Assembly (NCBI RefSeq): GCF_030817355.1
Contig: NZ_JAUSZH010000001.1
Coordinates: 1,116,001-1,180,000 of the forward strand
Direction of reading: 5' to 3'
Length of the DNA: 64,000 nucleotides
Origin: Streptomyces sp. V1I1
GTDB taxonomy: Bacteria; Actinomycetota; Actinomycetes; Streptomycetales; Streptomycetaceae
Under the pieces are notes generated by a model that saw only the letters and a program-made list of their open reading frames with translations, was not told the DNA's origin and searched no databases. Positions 54,144 through 61,386 of the stretch are shown here, in pieces. Made by a program: the position numbers and the translations under genes. Within the stretch, counting starts at the first letter, position 1. Each line of letters opens with the position of its first letter.

Positions 54144-54389
54144 TCAGTTCTGCGCCTGCTTGAGGCGGTACCGCTCCTTCTCCGACAGCCCGCCCCACAC
54201 CCCGAACCTCTCGTCATGAGCCAGCGCGTACTCCAGGCACGCCACTCGCCCCTCGCACGCCCCGCACAGCTGCTTCGCCTCTCGCGTCGACGAGCCAGGG
54301 GCCGGGAAGAAGAATTCCGGGCCCGCCTGGGCGCACAGCGCGGTCTCCTGCCAGGAGAGTTCTTGGTCAGTGGTGGTGTTGATCGGCAT
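54144..54389 (-). CDS. WhiB-family iron-sulfur transcription factor
   Basis: 81 aa from ATG 54389 (GGGGGA about 11 bp upstream); the open frame extends further but the N-terminus would be atypical. The four cluster cysteines are in ALCAQAGPEFFFP, QLCGACEGRVACLEYAL (CxxC and C). The DNA-binding turn FGVWGGLSEKERYRLK is intact. The protein resembles WhiB itself more than WblA or WhiD, but the paralogue is not certain. WhiB-like proteins hold a 4Fe-4S cluster and act with the housekeeping sigma factor in development or stress control. It is flanked by a relic and a VOC gene. Confidence 0.92.
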   Translation of the reverse strand: MPINTTTDQELSWQETALCAQAGPEFFFPAPGSSTREAKQLCGACEGRVACLEYALAHDERFGVWGGLSEKERYRLKQAQN

Positions 54390-54471
54390 GCGGGACACGT
54401 TCCCCCGTACCGATAAACGCCGGGTCAATGAAGCATCAACGACCCCATGGTTTTCGGCCACCGCCCCCGCA

Positions 54472-55266
54472 TCAGCCCTCCGTCTGCACTCCCTGCATCA
54501 CCGCGAAGCGCGCGCCCGCCGGGTCCGCCAGTTTGGCGAAGCGGCCCACGCCCTCCATGTCGACCGGAGCCATCCTGACCTTGCCGCCCAGCTGCTGCGC
54601 CTTGGCCACCGACGCGTCGCAGTCCTCGACCTCGAAGTACGGCAGCCAGTAGGGACCGTCCGTCTCCACCGGGTCCGCGGCCAGTGGGACGATGCCGCCG
54701 AACATCGCCTCCGCGCCCGCGCCCGCCGGGTTGACCATCGTGTACGAGCCCGTACCGTCCGGCAAGGGCATCGTGGACGTCTCCCAGCCGAAGATTCCGT
54801 TGTAGAAGTTGAGACCCGCGCCCGGGTCGTCGGTGTACAGCTCCGCCCAGCACAGCGTGTTGGGGTCGTTGACGACATCCAGGCCCTTGATCTGACCCGG
54901 CTGCCATGTCGCGAAGCCCGCGCCCGCCGGGTCGGTGAAGACCGCCATGCGGCCCATGTCGAAGACGTCCATCGGCTCGAACAGCACCGCGCCACCGCCC
55001 TGCTCGACCGCCTTGGCCGTGGCGTCGGCGTCGGGCGACTGGAAGTAGAGGGTCCAGCCCGGGCCGCCCTGCTCGGGGCTGACCGTCATGCCGCCCGCGA
55101 CGGTCTTGCCGTCCAGCTGGTACATGCCGTAGCCGCCGGCCTCGGGGCCCGCAGACTGGAAGGTCCAGCCGAACAGGCCGCCGTAGAAGGCGTTCGCCGC
55201 CTCGATGTCGGGCGTGCCGAGGTCGAGCCAGTTCGGGGTGCCTGTGACAAAACGGGTGGTGAGCAT
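54472..55266 (-). CDS. VOC family protein with two glyoxalase-like domains
   Basis: 264 aa from ATG 55266 (AAGGAG 6 bp upstream). Two consecutive betaalphabetabetabeta modules: the first starts TPNWLDLGTPDIEAANAFYG then GLFGWTF, the second LCWAELYTDDPGAGLNFYN then GIFGWET. Each ends in a PAGA-type strand (FTDPAGAGFATWQ, LADPAGARFAVMQ). These double-VOC proteins are related to the mycobacterial CFP32 antigen and to hydroxylases/glyoxalases; metal ligands are not obvious, so catalysis is uncertain. Divergent from the TetR gene. Confidence 0.9.
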   Translation of the reverse strand: MLTTRFVTGTPNWLDLGTPDIEAANAFYGGLFGWTFQSAGPEAGGYGMYQLDGKTVAGGMTVSPEQGGPGWTLYFQSPDADATAKAVEQGGGAVLFEPMDVFDMGRMAVFTDPAGAGFATWQPGQIKGLDVVNDPNTLCWAELYTDDPGAGLNFYNGIFGWETSTMPLPDGTGSYTMVNPAGAGAEAMFGGIVPLAADPVETDGPYWLPYFEVEDCDASVAKAQQLGGKVRMAPVDMEGVGRFAKLADPAGARFAVMQGVQTEG

Positions 55267-55467
55267 GGTGCGCTCCTTCGAGGTGATCCCGCGGCCCTGT
55301 CGTGCTGAGTCTGCTACTGAACCCTGACGACCGCACCCAGTACGCCCCAGTACGCGATGACACGTCCCCGTACACCGCAGAAGCCGGATGTTCCATTACG
55401 CGACCACCCTCCGCACATGCCGGCTTCCCGACCCCGACTCTCGGGAGCAGCCGAGCAGTGGATATCC

Positions 55468-55479
55468 GCACGATCGTGC
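55468..55479. promoter_or_regulatory. Perfect palindrome upstream of the TetR gene
   Basis: GCACGATCGTGC is a perfect 12-bp palindrome ending 10 bp before the TetR start codon. Its ACGATCGT core recurs at 57173-57180, upstream of the alpha/beta hydrolase gene. Confidence 0.65.
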
Positions 55480-55489
55480 GTTCAGTACC

Positions 55490-56158
55490 ATGGCGGGCAT
55501 GAGCAGCGGCAGCACACGCACGGACGGACGCGTCGAGCGCGGCAACCAGACCCGGCGGCTGGTCCTCGAGCGCACGACGAACATCGCCTCCGCGGAGGGC
55601 CTGGAGGGGCTTTCCCTCGGCCGTATCGCTACCGAGCTGAAGCTCAGCAAGAGCGGCGTCTTCGCCCTCTTCGGCTCCAAGGAGGAGCTCCAGCTGGCGA
55701 CGGTACGGGCGGCGGTAGACGTGTACGTCGACCATGTCGTACGGCCGACCCGCGAGCTGCCGCCCGGGGCCGCCCGAGTAGGGGCGCTGTGCAGGCACTG
55801 GCTTGACTACTCCGCGAGCCGCGTCTTCACCGGCGGCTGTTTCTTCCACGCCGTCACCGCGGAATTCGACGCCCGCAGCGGTCCGGTGCACGACGCGATC
55901 GCCCAGGCCCGGGCGGACTGGGTGCGCTATGTGGAGCGGACCATCGAGGAGGCGCGGCTCACCGGCGGCCTCGACGCGGAACTCGACGTTCCGCAGCTCG
56001 CGTTCGAGATCATCGCGCTGATGGAGGCCGCCAACGCCGAGTCGGTGCTGCATGACGACGACTCGGCGTACGACAAGGCCGGGCGCGGCATCCTGAGCCG
56101 CCTGCGGGCCGCTGCGACCGACCCGGCGGAGGTGCCGCAGCAGCTCCGGAGCAGCTGA
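55490..56158 (+). CDS. TetR family regulator
   Basis: 222 aa from ATG 55490; ATG 55499 is an equally possible start. HTH: RLVLERTTNIASAEGLEGLS, LGRIATELKLSKSGVFALFG, SKEELQLATVRAA. The ligand domain has the TetR_C-type segment SRVFTGGCFFHAVTAEFDAR, seen in regulators of the YcdC/AefR-like group. A perfect palindrome lies immediately upstream, and a near-identical half lies before the neighbouring convergent alpha/beta hydrolase gene, so it probably controls itself and that hydrolase. The ligand is unknown. Confidence 0.9.
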   Translation: MAGMSSGSTRTDGRVERGNQTRRLVLERTTNIASAEGLEGLSLGRIATELKLSKSGVFALFGSKEELQLATVRAAVDVYVDHVVRPTRELPPGAARVGALCRHWLDYSASRVFTGGCFFHAVTAEFDARSGPVHDAIAQARADWVRYVERTIEEARLTGGLDAELDVPQLAFEIIALMEAANAESVLHDDDSAYDKAGRGILSRLRAAATDPAEVPQQLRSS

Positions 56159-56160
56159 CC

Positions 56161-56198
56161 GCCGACCACACACAAGCCCGCCGACCACGCACAAGCCC
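56161..56198. repeat. 19-bp tandem duplication
   Basis: GCCGACCACACACAAGCCC (56161-56179) is followed directly by GCCGACCACGCACAAGCCC (56180-56198), one mismatch. It lies between the convergent TetR and hydrolase genes. Confidence 0.85.
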
Positions 56199-56244
56199 GG
56201 CGGACTCACACGGCGCGCGGCGCAACGGCCACAGCGTGCGGGTT

Positions 56245-57129
56245 CTACGTCCGCCCCTCGTGGACCACGGCCGCCTCGCCACGACCCGACACCGCGAAGT
56301 CCACGGCCTCGGCCACGACTTGGGGGTCATTGAGTATCCGGCGGTGCCCAAGGCCCCGGGTAGTGACAAGCCGGGCGCGCTCCCCGTGAGCAGCCGCGAT
56401 GACCTGCGACTGTGCCGACGGCACCATGTCGTCGACCTCGTCGTGGAAGAGCAGGACGGGAACGCCCACCTCCTCGGGCCGGTAGTTGGCACTGAAGCGC
56501 CGCCATATCCCGGGCTCGCCCGGGAACAGCAAGCCCTCTATGCGGCCGCGCAGTTCGTCCTTCACCCTGTCGCGGAGCCCGAGGCCGTCGCAGAACCCGT
56601 CGAGGACAAAGTCGAATTCGCCGACGCCGCCGATCCCCACGATCCGGCGTGCCGTCACATCGTCGCGCAGCGCGAAGAATGCCGCGAGGACCCCGAAGGA
56701 GTGGGCGACGACGGCCTCGAAGTCGCCGTGTCGTGCGTGCAACTGCTGGATGATCTCGCGGTATTCGAGGATCGTGGTGGCACGGCCCTCGGAATCCCCG
56801 TGCCCCGGCGCGTCGAAGGTGACGGGGCTGTAGCCCTTGTCGCGCAGCGCGGTGATGAAGTCGCTGAGCCGGGAGCCTCGTGACGACCAGCCGTGAACCA
56901 GCAATACGGGGCGGTCGCCGTCTCCCCATGAATAGGTGACGACGCTCTTGCCGTTGACGGCCAGCCGGCCGGTGCGCGCCTTGGAGAGCAGTTCACGCTC
57001 GGACGATCGCGGCCGGCTGCGCCCGAGGGGGCGGGCGAAGACCGCGAATGCCATGCGCCCGGCCAGGCGGGGCGCGACATGAGAGGTCGCGTTGAGGGCG
57101 GTACGAAGCAGCGGAGCCATGGGGTGCAT
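56245..57129 (-). CDS. Alpha/beta-fold hydrolase
   Basis: 294 aa from ATG 57129 (AAGGAG 8 bp upstream). The fold and triad are clear: VLLVHGWSSRGSRLSDFI (oxyanion strand), FDAPGHGDSEGRAT, nucleophile Ser in VVAHSFGVLAAF (near residue 150), Asp in FHDEVDDMVP (near 235) and His in RGLGHRRIL (near 268). The first 40 residues are a basic, mildly hydrophobic segment but not a clean signal peptide. Substrate (ester, lactone or thioester) is unknown. An ACGATCGT core upstream (57173-57180) matches the operator of the TetR gene, making it the likely TetR target. Confidence 0.9.
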   Translation of the reverse strand: MHPMAPLLRTALNATSHVAPRLAGRMAFAVFARPLGRSRPRSSERELLSKARTGRLAVNGKSVVTYSWGDGDRPVLLVHGWSSRGSRLSDFITALRDKGYSPVTFDAPGHGDSEGRATTILEYREIIQQLHARHGDFEAVVAHSFGVLAAFFALRDDVTARRIVGIGGVGEFDFVLDGFCDGLGLRDRVKDELRGRIEGLLFPGEPGIWRRFSANYRPEEVGVPVLLFHDEVDDMVPSAQSQVIAAAHGERARLVTTRGLGHRRILNDPQVVAEAVDFAVSGRGEAAVVHEGRT

Positions 57130-57170
57130 ACCCGGTTCTCCTTGATCGGCCTATGATGTCGAAGACATTA

Positions 57171-57182
57171 GCACGATCGTTC
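57171..57182. promoter_or_regulatory. TetR-type operator half-match upstream of the hydrolase gene
   Basis: GCACGATCGTTC matches the TetR-side palindrome GCACGATCGTGC in 11 of 12 positions and keeps the ACGATCGT core. It is about 42 bp upstream of the hydrolase start codon. Confidence 0.6.
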
Positions 57183-57251
57183 GCACAGTTTCTTGGCCAT
57201 ACATCGAGGACGCGACGGAGCAGCTCTACGCGGGGGGCGCCGCTGGACTAG

Positions 57252-57638
57252 GTCGCTGGTCGACGGCTCTACAAGGCACTCGAAGGCGGCGACCTCGATC
57301 TGGCCGACGAGCTGTTCACTCCGGCCTTCGTCACCAGCGAAGGCCGGCACCAGAACGTCATCGGACCGCAGGGCTTCAAGGACGCCATCCGCGAGGTGCA
57401 TGCCACCCACGCCGATCCGAGCTTCGAGATCCTGGACATGGTGGCCGAGGACGTCCGGGTCATGGTGCGCTGATGCATGCGGGCGACCCACAGCGGCGAG
57501 TTGATGGGCGTGCCCGCCACCGGACGGCAGGTGAGTATGGAGGCCTTCGCCCTGTTCCGCTTCGTGGGCGACCGCATAAGCGAACGGCACGCCGTCATCG
57601 ACCGGCTTGGCCTCCTCCAGCAACTACAGGCCGACTAG
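57252..57638 (+). pseudogene. SnoaL-like (ester cyclase) pseudogene with in-frame stop
   Basis: The 553-bp gap 57130-57682 holds a broken SnoaL-like gene. In one frame it reads LYKALEGGDLDLADELFTPA, then FVTSEGRHQNVIGPQGFKD and ILDMVAEDVRVMVR, followed by TGA at 57471-57473. The frame then continues CMRATHSGELMGVPATGRQV, MEAFALFRFVGDRISERHAV and IDRLGLLQQLQAD to TAG at 57636-57638. Homologues have Trp at the TGA position (VRW), so a TGG to TGA change fits. Another in-frame TAG at 57249-57251 cuts the 5' end, and no start codon is present. Intact relatives bind small hydrophobic substrates in a cone-shaped alpha+beta barrel. Confidence 0.75.
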
Positions 57639-57646
57639 GTTCGGTT

Positions 57647-57675
57647 CGGGCGATCATGTGTCGCATGATCGCCCG
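57647..57675. terminator. Hairpin terminator before the laccase 3' end
   Basis: CGGGCGATCATG (57647-57658) pairs perfectly with CATGATCGCCCG (57664-57675); 5-nt loop. It terminates the laccase gene on the minus strand. Confidence 0.85.
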
Positions 57676-57682
57676 GACAGAG

Positions 57683-58705
57683 CTAATGGCCGTGCCCACC
57701 CGCCCCGGCGTCTGACTTCACGCCCGCCGCCGAACCCTCCGGATGGTGCGGCTCATACCCCGGAATCGTCCCGTCCGGCTTCGCCACCAGGAACAGCCCC
57801 GCCATCCCCATGTCCGAGTGGCTCTGGACGTGGCAGTGGTACATCCAGGCCCCCGCCCCCACGTGCTCGCCCGCGATGATCTGGAAGCCGAACGAGTCCG
57901 CCGGGCCCGTGATCTTGTTGTCGATCACGCGGCTGACGTCGGCCGGGCCGTCCAGCAGGCCCGTCCTGTTGTCCGCCCAGCGGTGACCGTGCATATGGAA
58001 CGTGTGGTAGTACTCGCCGTGCGTGATCATGACGATCTCGACGCGATCCCCCACCGTGGCCTGAAAATTGGGGCTCGCGTTCGCCGGCTTGTTGTTGATC
58101 GTCATGTCGTTGAAGACGATGGTGAACTGCTTGTCCGGGAGGATGTCACCCTTCCTGCGGACCACCACCGGGCCGTAGAGGCCCTTGCGGATGCCTCCCG
58201 TGCCGTGGTCCGTGCCCACCACATGGTCGTGGTAGTGCCAGTAGCCCGCGCTGCCCGCGCGCCAGGTGCCGTCCGCACGTTTGCCCGGAGTGTGGGTGCG
58301 CCAGGTGTACGTGCGGGTGGCGCCGGGTTCGACATGGCTCTTGCTCAGCTTGGTGCCGTCGTTGGCGATGTCGTAGTCCACGCCGTGGGCGTGCAGGCTC
58401 ACCGGCACGTCCATCGCGTTCTCGAACTCGATGTGCAGGGTGTCGCCTTCGACCAGTTCGATCAGCGGACCCGGGATCGACGCCTTGCCCTTCTCCAGGC
58501 CGTAGCCCATCTGACCGTCCGGCAACTTCTCCGCGTACAGCTTGAGATGGCGTATCTGGCCGCCGGCCGGGGCAGTCTTCGGTGCGCCAGCCGCCGACAC
58601 GGCGCCGGTCGCGCTCGGGGCCGAAGCTAGTGACAACGATGTCACACCCGTCGCCGCGACCGCGCTCCCCGCCAGCAGTCGCCGGTTGAAGCTCCGTCTG
58701 TCCAT
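57683..58705 (-). CDS. Two-domain small laccase (multicopper oxidase), Tat-exported
   Basis: 340 aa from ATG 58705 (GGAGAG upstream), close to the 343 aa of S. coelicolor SLAC. The Tat signal is [20 protein letters not shown]. Copper ligands are all present: [33 protein letters not shown] and [13 protein letters not shown]. The small laccases work as trimers with type 2/3 copper at the interfaces and oxidise phenolic and other donors with O2. The C-terminus ends in a His-rich tail (DAGAGGHGH). The gene is divergent from the ThuA/sugar-dehydrogenase gene and 197 bp of shared promoter DNA lies between. Confidence 0.93.
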   Translation of the reverse strand: MDRRSFNRRLLAGSAVAATGVTSLSLASAPSATGAVSAAGAPKTAPAGGQIRHLKLYAEKLPDGQMGYGLEKGKASIPGPLIELVEGDTLHIEFENAMDVPVSLHAHGVDYDIANDGTKLSKSHVEPGATRTYTWRTHTPGKRADGTWRAGSAGYWHYHDHVVGTDHGTGGIRKGLYGPVVVRRKGDILPDKQFTIVFNDMTINNKPANASPNFQATVGDRVEIVMITHGEYYHTFHMHGHRWADNRTGLLDGPADVSRVIDNKITGPADSFGFQIIAGEHVGAGAWMYHCHVQSHSDMGMAGLFLVAKPDGTIPGYEPHHPEGSAAGVKSDAGAGGHGH

Positions 58706-58833
58706 GCCGAACTCTCCAGTTCTGTACGGAGATTGACGGGGCGCAACTGACCCCGGGGACGACCACACGGTAGCCGGGGGATCTTCGTTTATCCACACCA
58801 AGGACAAAGTTCGTGCCATCGCGGTCTTACCTA

Positions 58834-58862
58834 TTGGCGAACCGCGAAAAGGGGTCTAGTTT
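58834..58862 (+). promoter_or_regulatory. Sigma-70-type promoter of the ThuA/dehydrogenase gene
   Basis: TTGGCG (58834-58839), 17-bp spacer, TAGTTT (58857-58862). Transcription would begin near 58869, about 34 nt before the ATG at 58903. Confidence 0.5.
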
Positions 58863-58902
58863 CCAAGGCTGTTGTTGTGACCAAAGAGGGGTACGTGACC
58901 AC

Positions 58903-61386
58903 ATGCAGCGCGCACCACATCACAGGTCGAGATCCCGAAGAAGCGGACTGGCGGCGGCCCTTGGGGTCGGCGCACTGACCGTGTCCCTGCTCGGCGGCGG
59001 CGATGTCGCCGCGGCCAGGCCCTATCCGGAGCTGCCCTCGACAACGTTGTCTCTGCCGTCGCCTCCCGGCGGCCAGAATGTACGGGTCCTCGTCTTCCAC
59101 GCCTCCGCCACCGAGGAGTCGCCGACCGTCAACGCGGGTATCGCGGCGATCGAGACCATCGGGCAGACCGGTCCGGCCGCGGGCCGGTTCAAGACCGAAG
59201 CCACCGACGACGCCTCTGTGTTCACCAATGCCACCAAGCTCGGCAGGTACAACGCGATCGTCTTCCTGACGGGCGGCGGCGATGTGCTCGACCCGGAGCA
59301 GGAAGCCGGGCTCGAGACGTATCTGGAGGCCGGCGGAGGTTTCCTGGGCATCCATGACGCGGCACGCACCGAGCCGTACTCCGACTGGTTCACCGGGCTG
59401 ATCGGCGCCCGGCCGGCCGGCGCCCCGAGCGCGGTCCAGCGCGCGACGGTCGAGGTCGGCGACCGTCAGCATCCGGCCACCAAGTCGCTTCCGCTCCAGT
59501 GGAAGCGGCCCGACAAGTGGTTCAACTGGGCGGCCAACCCGTCCGGCAGCGTGCACACGGTGGCCCGCGTCAAGGAGAACTCGTACAAGCCCGGCACCGG
59601 CGCCAACGGCTGGGACCATCCCGTCTCCTGGTGCCGTGACTACGACGGCGGCCGCTCCTTCTACACCGGCATGGGCGGTACGGTCGACAGCTTCGCCGAG
59701 ACCGACTTCCGCGACCATCTGCGCGGCGCCCTCGCCTGGACCACCCGTCTCTCGCGCGCCGACTGCAAGGCCACCATCAACGCCAACTACACCGCCGAGC
59801 GCGTCACCCAGCCCAACCAGCCGGGGCAGAACGACCAGATCGGCGAGCCGCACGGCCTGGTCACCGCCCCCGACGGCCGGGTGCTCTACATCGGGCGCGG
59901 CGGCGCCGACTCCAGTAAGCCCGTCGTGACCGACTGGAACAACCCCGACATGGGCAAGGGCCAGGGCGAGATCCACGTCTACGACCCGAAGACCAAGAAG
60001 GTCACGCTCGCCGGAGCCCTCACGATCTTCGGCAACAAGGGCGGCGGCGATGAGCTGATCAAGGTCGAGGAGGGTCTGCTCGGCATCGAGCTGGATCCCG
60101 ACTTCATGACCAACGGCTGGGTGTATCTGCACTACACACCGCACTCCAGGATCAACCGTGACACGCATATGGCCGAGCGTCGGGTCTCCCGCTTCACGCT
60201 CGACCTGGCCACCGACAAGCTGGACCTGGCGAGCGAGAAGGTGCTGCTCAAGTGGCCGGTGCAGATCCACAGTTGCTGCCACGCGGGCGGCGGTATGGCC
60301 TGGGACTCGCAGCAGAATCTCTATATCGCCACCGGTGACAACAACTCCTCCGGTTTCAGCGGCGGTTACTCCGGCAACAACCCGGAGCCGAACTTCAAGG
60401 GCGTGTCCTTCGCCGACGCCCGCCGCACCGCGGGCAACACCAACAACTTCAACGGCAAGATCCTGCGGATCCACCCCGAGGACGGCGGAACGTACACGCT
60501 CCCGGCAGGCAACCTCTTCACGGGCAAGGAACCCGACGAGGGCGGCGGCAAGACCCGTGGCGAGATCTATGTGATGGGCGTGCGCAACCCGGCGCGTATC
60601 TTCATCGACAAATCGACGGACATCCTCTACGCGGGCTGGGTCGGCCCGGACGCCGGCGCGCCGTCGACGACCTGGGGTCCGGCGAAGTACGACACCTTCG
60701 CCGCCATCACCAAGCCGGGCAACCACGGCTGGCCGTACTGCATGGGCAACAAGCAGCCCTACCGCGACCGCAATCTGCCCGATCCGAGCAAGCCGCTCGG
60801 CTGGTACAACTGCGACGCCCCGAAGAACGAGTCGCCCAACAACGACGGCCTGGTGAATCTGCCGCCGATCACCTCCAACACCATCTGGTACTCGCCGCAG
60901 GGCGGCGGCGTGGACTATCCGCGCGACGCCAACGGGATCCCGAGCTACAAGACGGAGGAGCAGAAGATCCTGATGCCGTGGCTCAAGGGCGGCGGCCAGG
61001 CGACCATGAACGGTCCGGTCTACCGCTACGACGCGGCCGGCACCAGCAAGGACAAGTGGCCCTCGTACTGGGACGGCAAGTGGTTCGTCGGTGACTTCTA
61101 CGACGGCGACCAGCCGCGGCACGCGGTGCTGACCGACCCGAAGACCGTGGGCATGGGCGGCATCCCGGTGCACGCCGAATCCCTGAAGAAGATCATCCCG
61201 GTGGGGGCAAGCGGCATTCGCAACCTCATGGACTGGAAGTTCGCGCCGGACGGCTCGCTCTACGTCCTGGACTACGGGCGCGGATTCTTCACCTCCGACT
61301 CCAGGTCGGCGCTGTGGCACGTGACGTACAAGGGCGGCGAGCCCACGCCGTCCGCCGAAAAGCTGGCACGGAAGGCAGCACGGTGA
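58903..61386 (+). CDS. Secreted ThuA domain plus PQQ-type sugar (glucose/sorbosone) dehydrogenase fusion
   Basis: 827 aa from ATG 58903 (GAGGGG 12 bp upstream). A signal peptide (SGLAAALGVGALTVSLLGGG) leads into a ThuA-like domain (about 40-290: RVLVFHASATEESPTVNAGI, FLTGGGDVLDPEQEAGLETY, FLGIHDAARTEPYSDWFTGL). This is joined to a six-bladed propeller of the glucose/sorbosone dehydrogenase family (300-815: GEPHGLVTAPDGRVLYIGRG, HSCCHAGGGMAWDSQQNLYI, GDNNSSGFSGGYSGNN, GVRNPARIFIDK, PGNHGWPYCMGNK). ThuA proteins are linked to disaccharide 3-keto metabolism, and the propeller may bind PQQ and oxidise a sugar. The next gene overlaps by 4 bp (GTGA), so the two are translationally coupled. Confidence 0.9.
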   Translation: MQRAPHHRSRSRRSGLAAALGVGALTVSLLGGGDVAAARPYPELPSTTLSLPSPPGGQNVRVLVFHASATEESPTVNAGIAAIETIGQTGPAAGRFKTEATDDASVFTNATKLGRYNAIVFLTGGGDVLDPEQEAGLETYLEAGGGFLGIHDAARTEPYSDWFTGLIGARPAGAPSAVQRATVEVGDRQHPATKSLPLQWKRPDKWFNWAANPSGSVHTVARVKENSYKPGTGANGWDHPVSWCRDYDGGRSFYTGMGGTVDSFAETDFRDHLRGALAWTTRLSRADCKATINANYTAERVTQPNQPGQNDQIGEPHGLVTAPDGRVLYIGRGGADSSKPVVTDWNNPDMGKGQGEIHVYDPKTKKVTLAGALTIFGNKGGGDELIKVEEGLLGIELDPDFMTNGWVYLHYTPHSRINRDTHMAERRVSRFTLDLATDKLDLASEKVLLKWPVQIHSCCHAGGGMAWDSQQNLYIATGDNNSSGFSGGYSGNNPEPNFKGVSFADARRTAGNTNNFNGKILRIHPEDGGTYTLPAGNLFTGKEPDEGGGKTRGEIYVMGVRNPARIFIDKSTDILYAGWVGPDAGAPSTTWGPAKYDTFAAITKPGNHGWPYCMGNKQPYRDRNLPDPSKPLGWYNCDAPKNESPNNDGLVNLPPITSNTIWYSPQGGGVDYPRDANGIPSYKTEEQKILMPWLKGGGQATMNGPVYRYDAAGTSKDKWPSYWDGKWFVGDFYDGDQPRHAVLTDPKTVGMGGIPVHAESLKKIIPVGASGIRNLMDWKFAPDGSLYVLDYGRGFFTSDSRSALWHVTYKGGEPTPSAEKLARKAAR

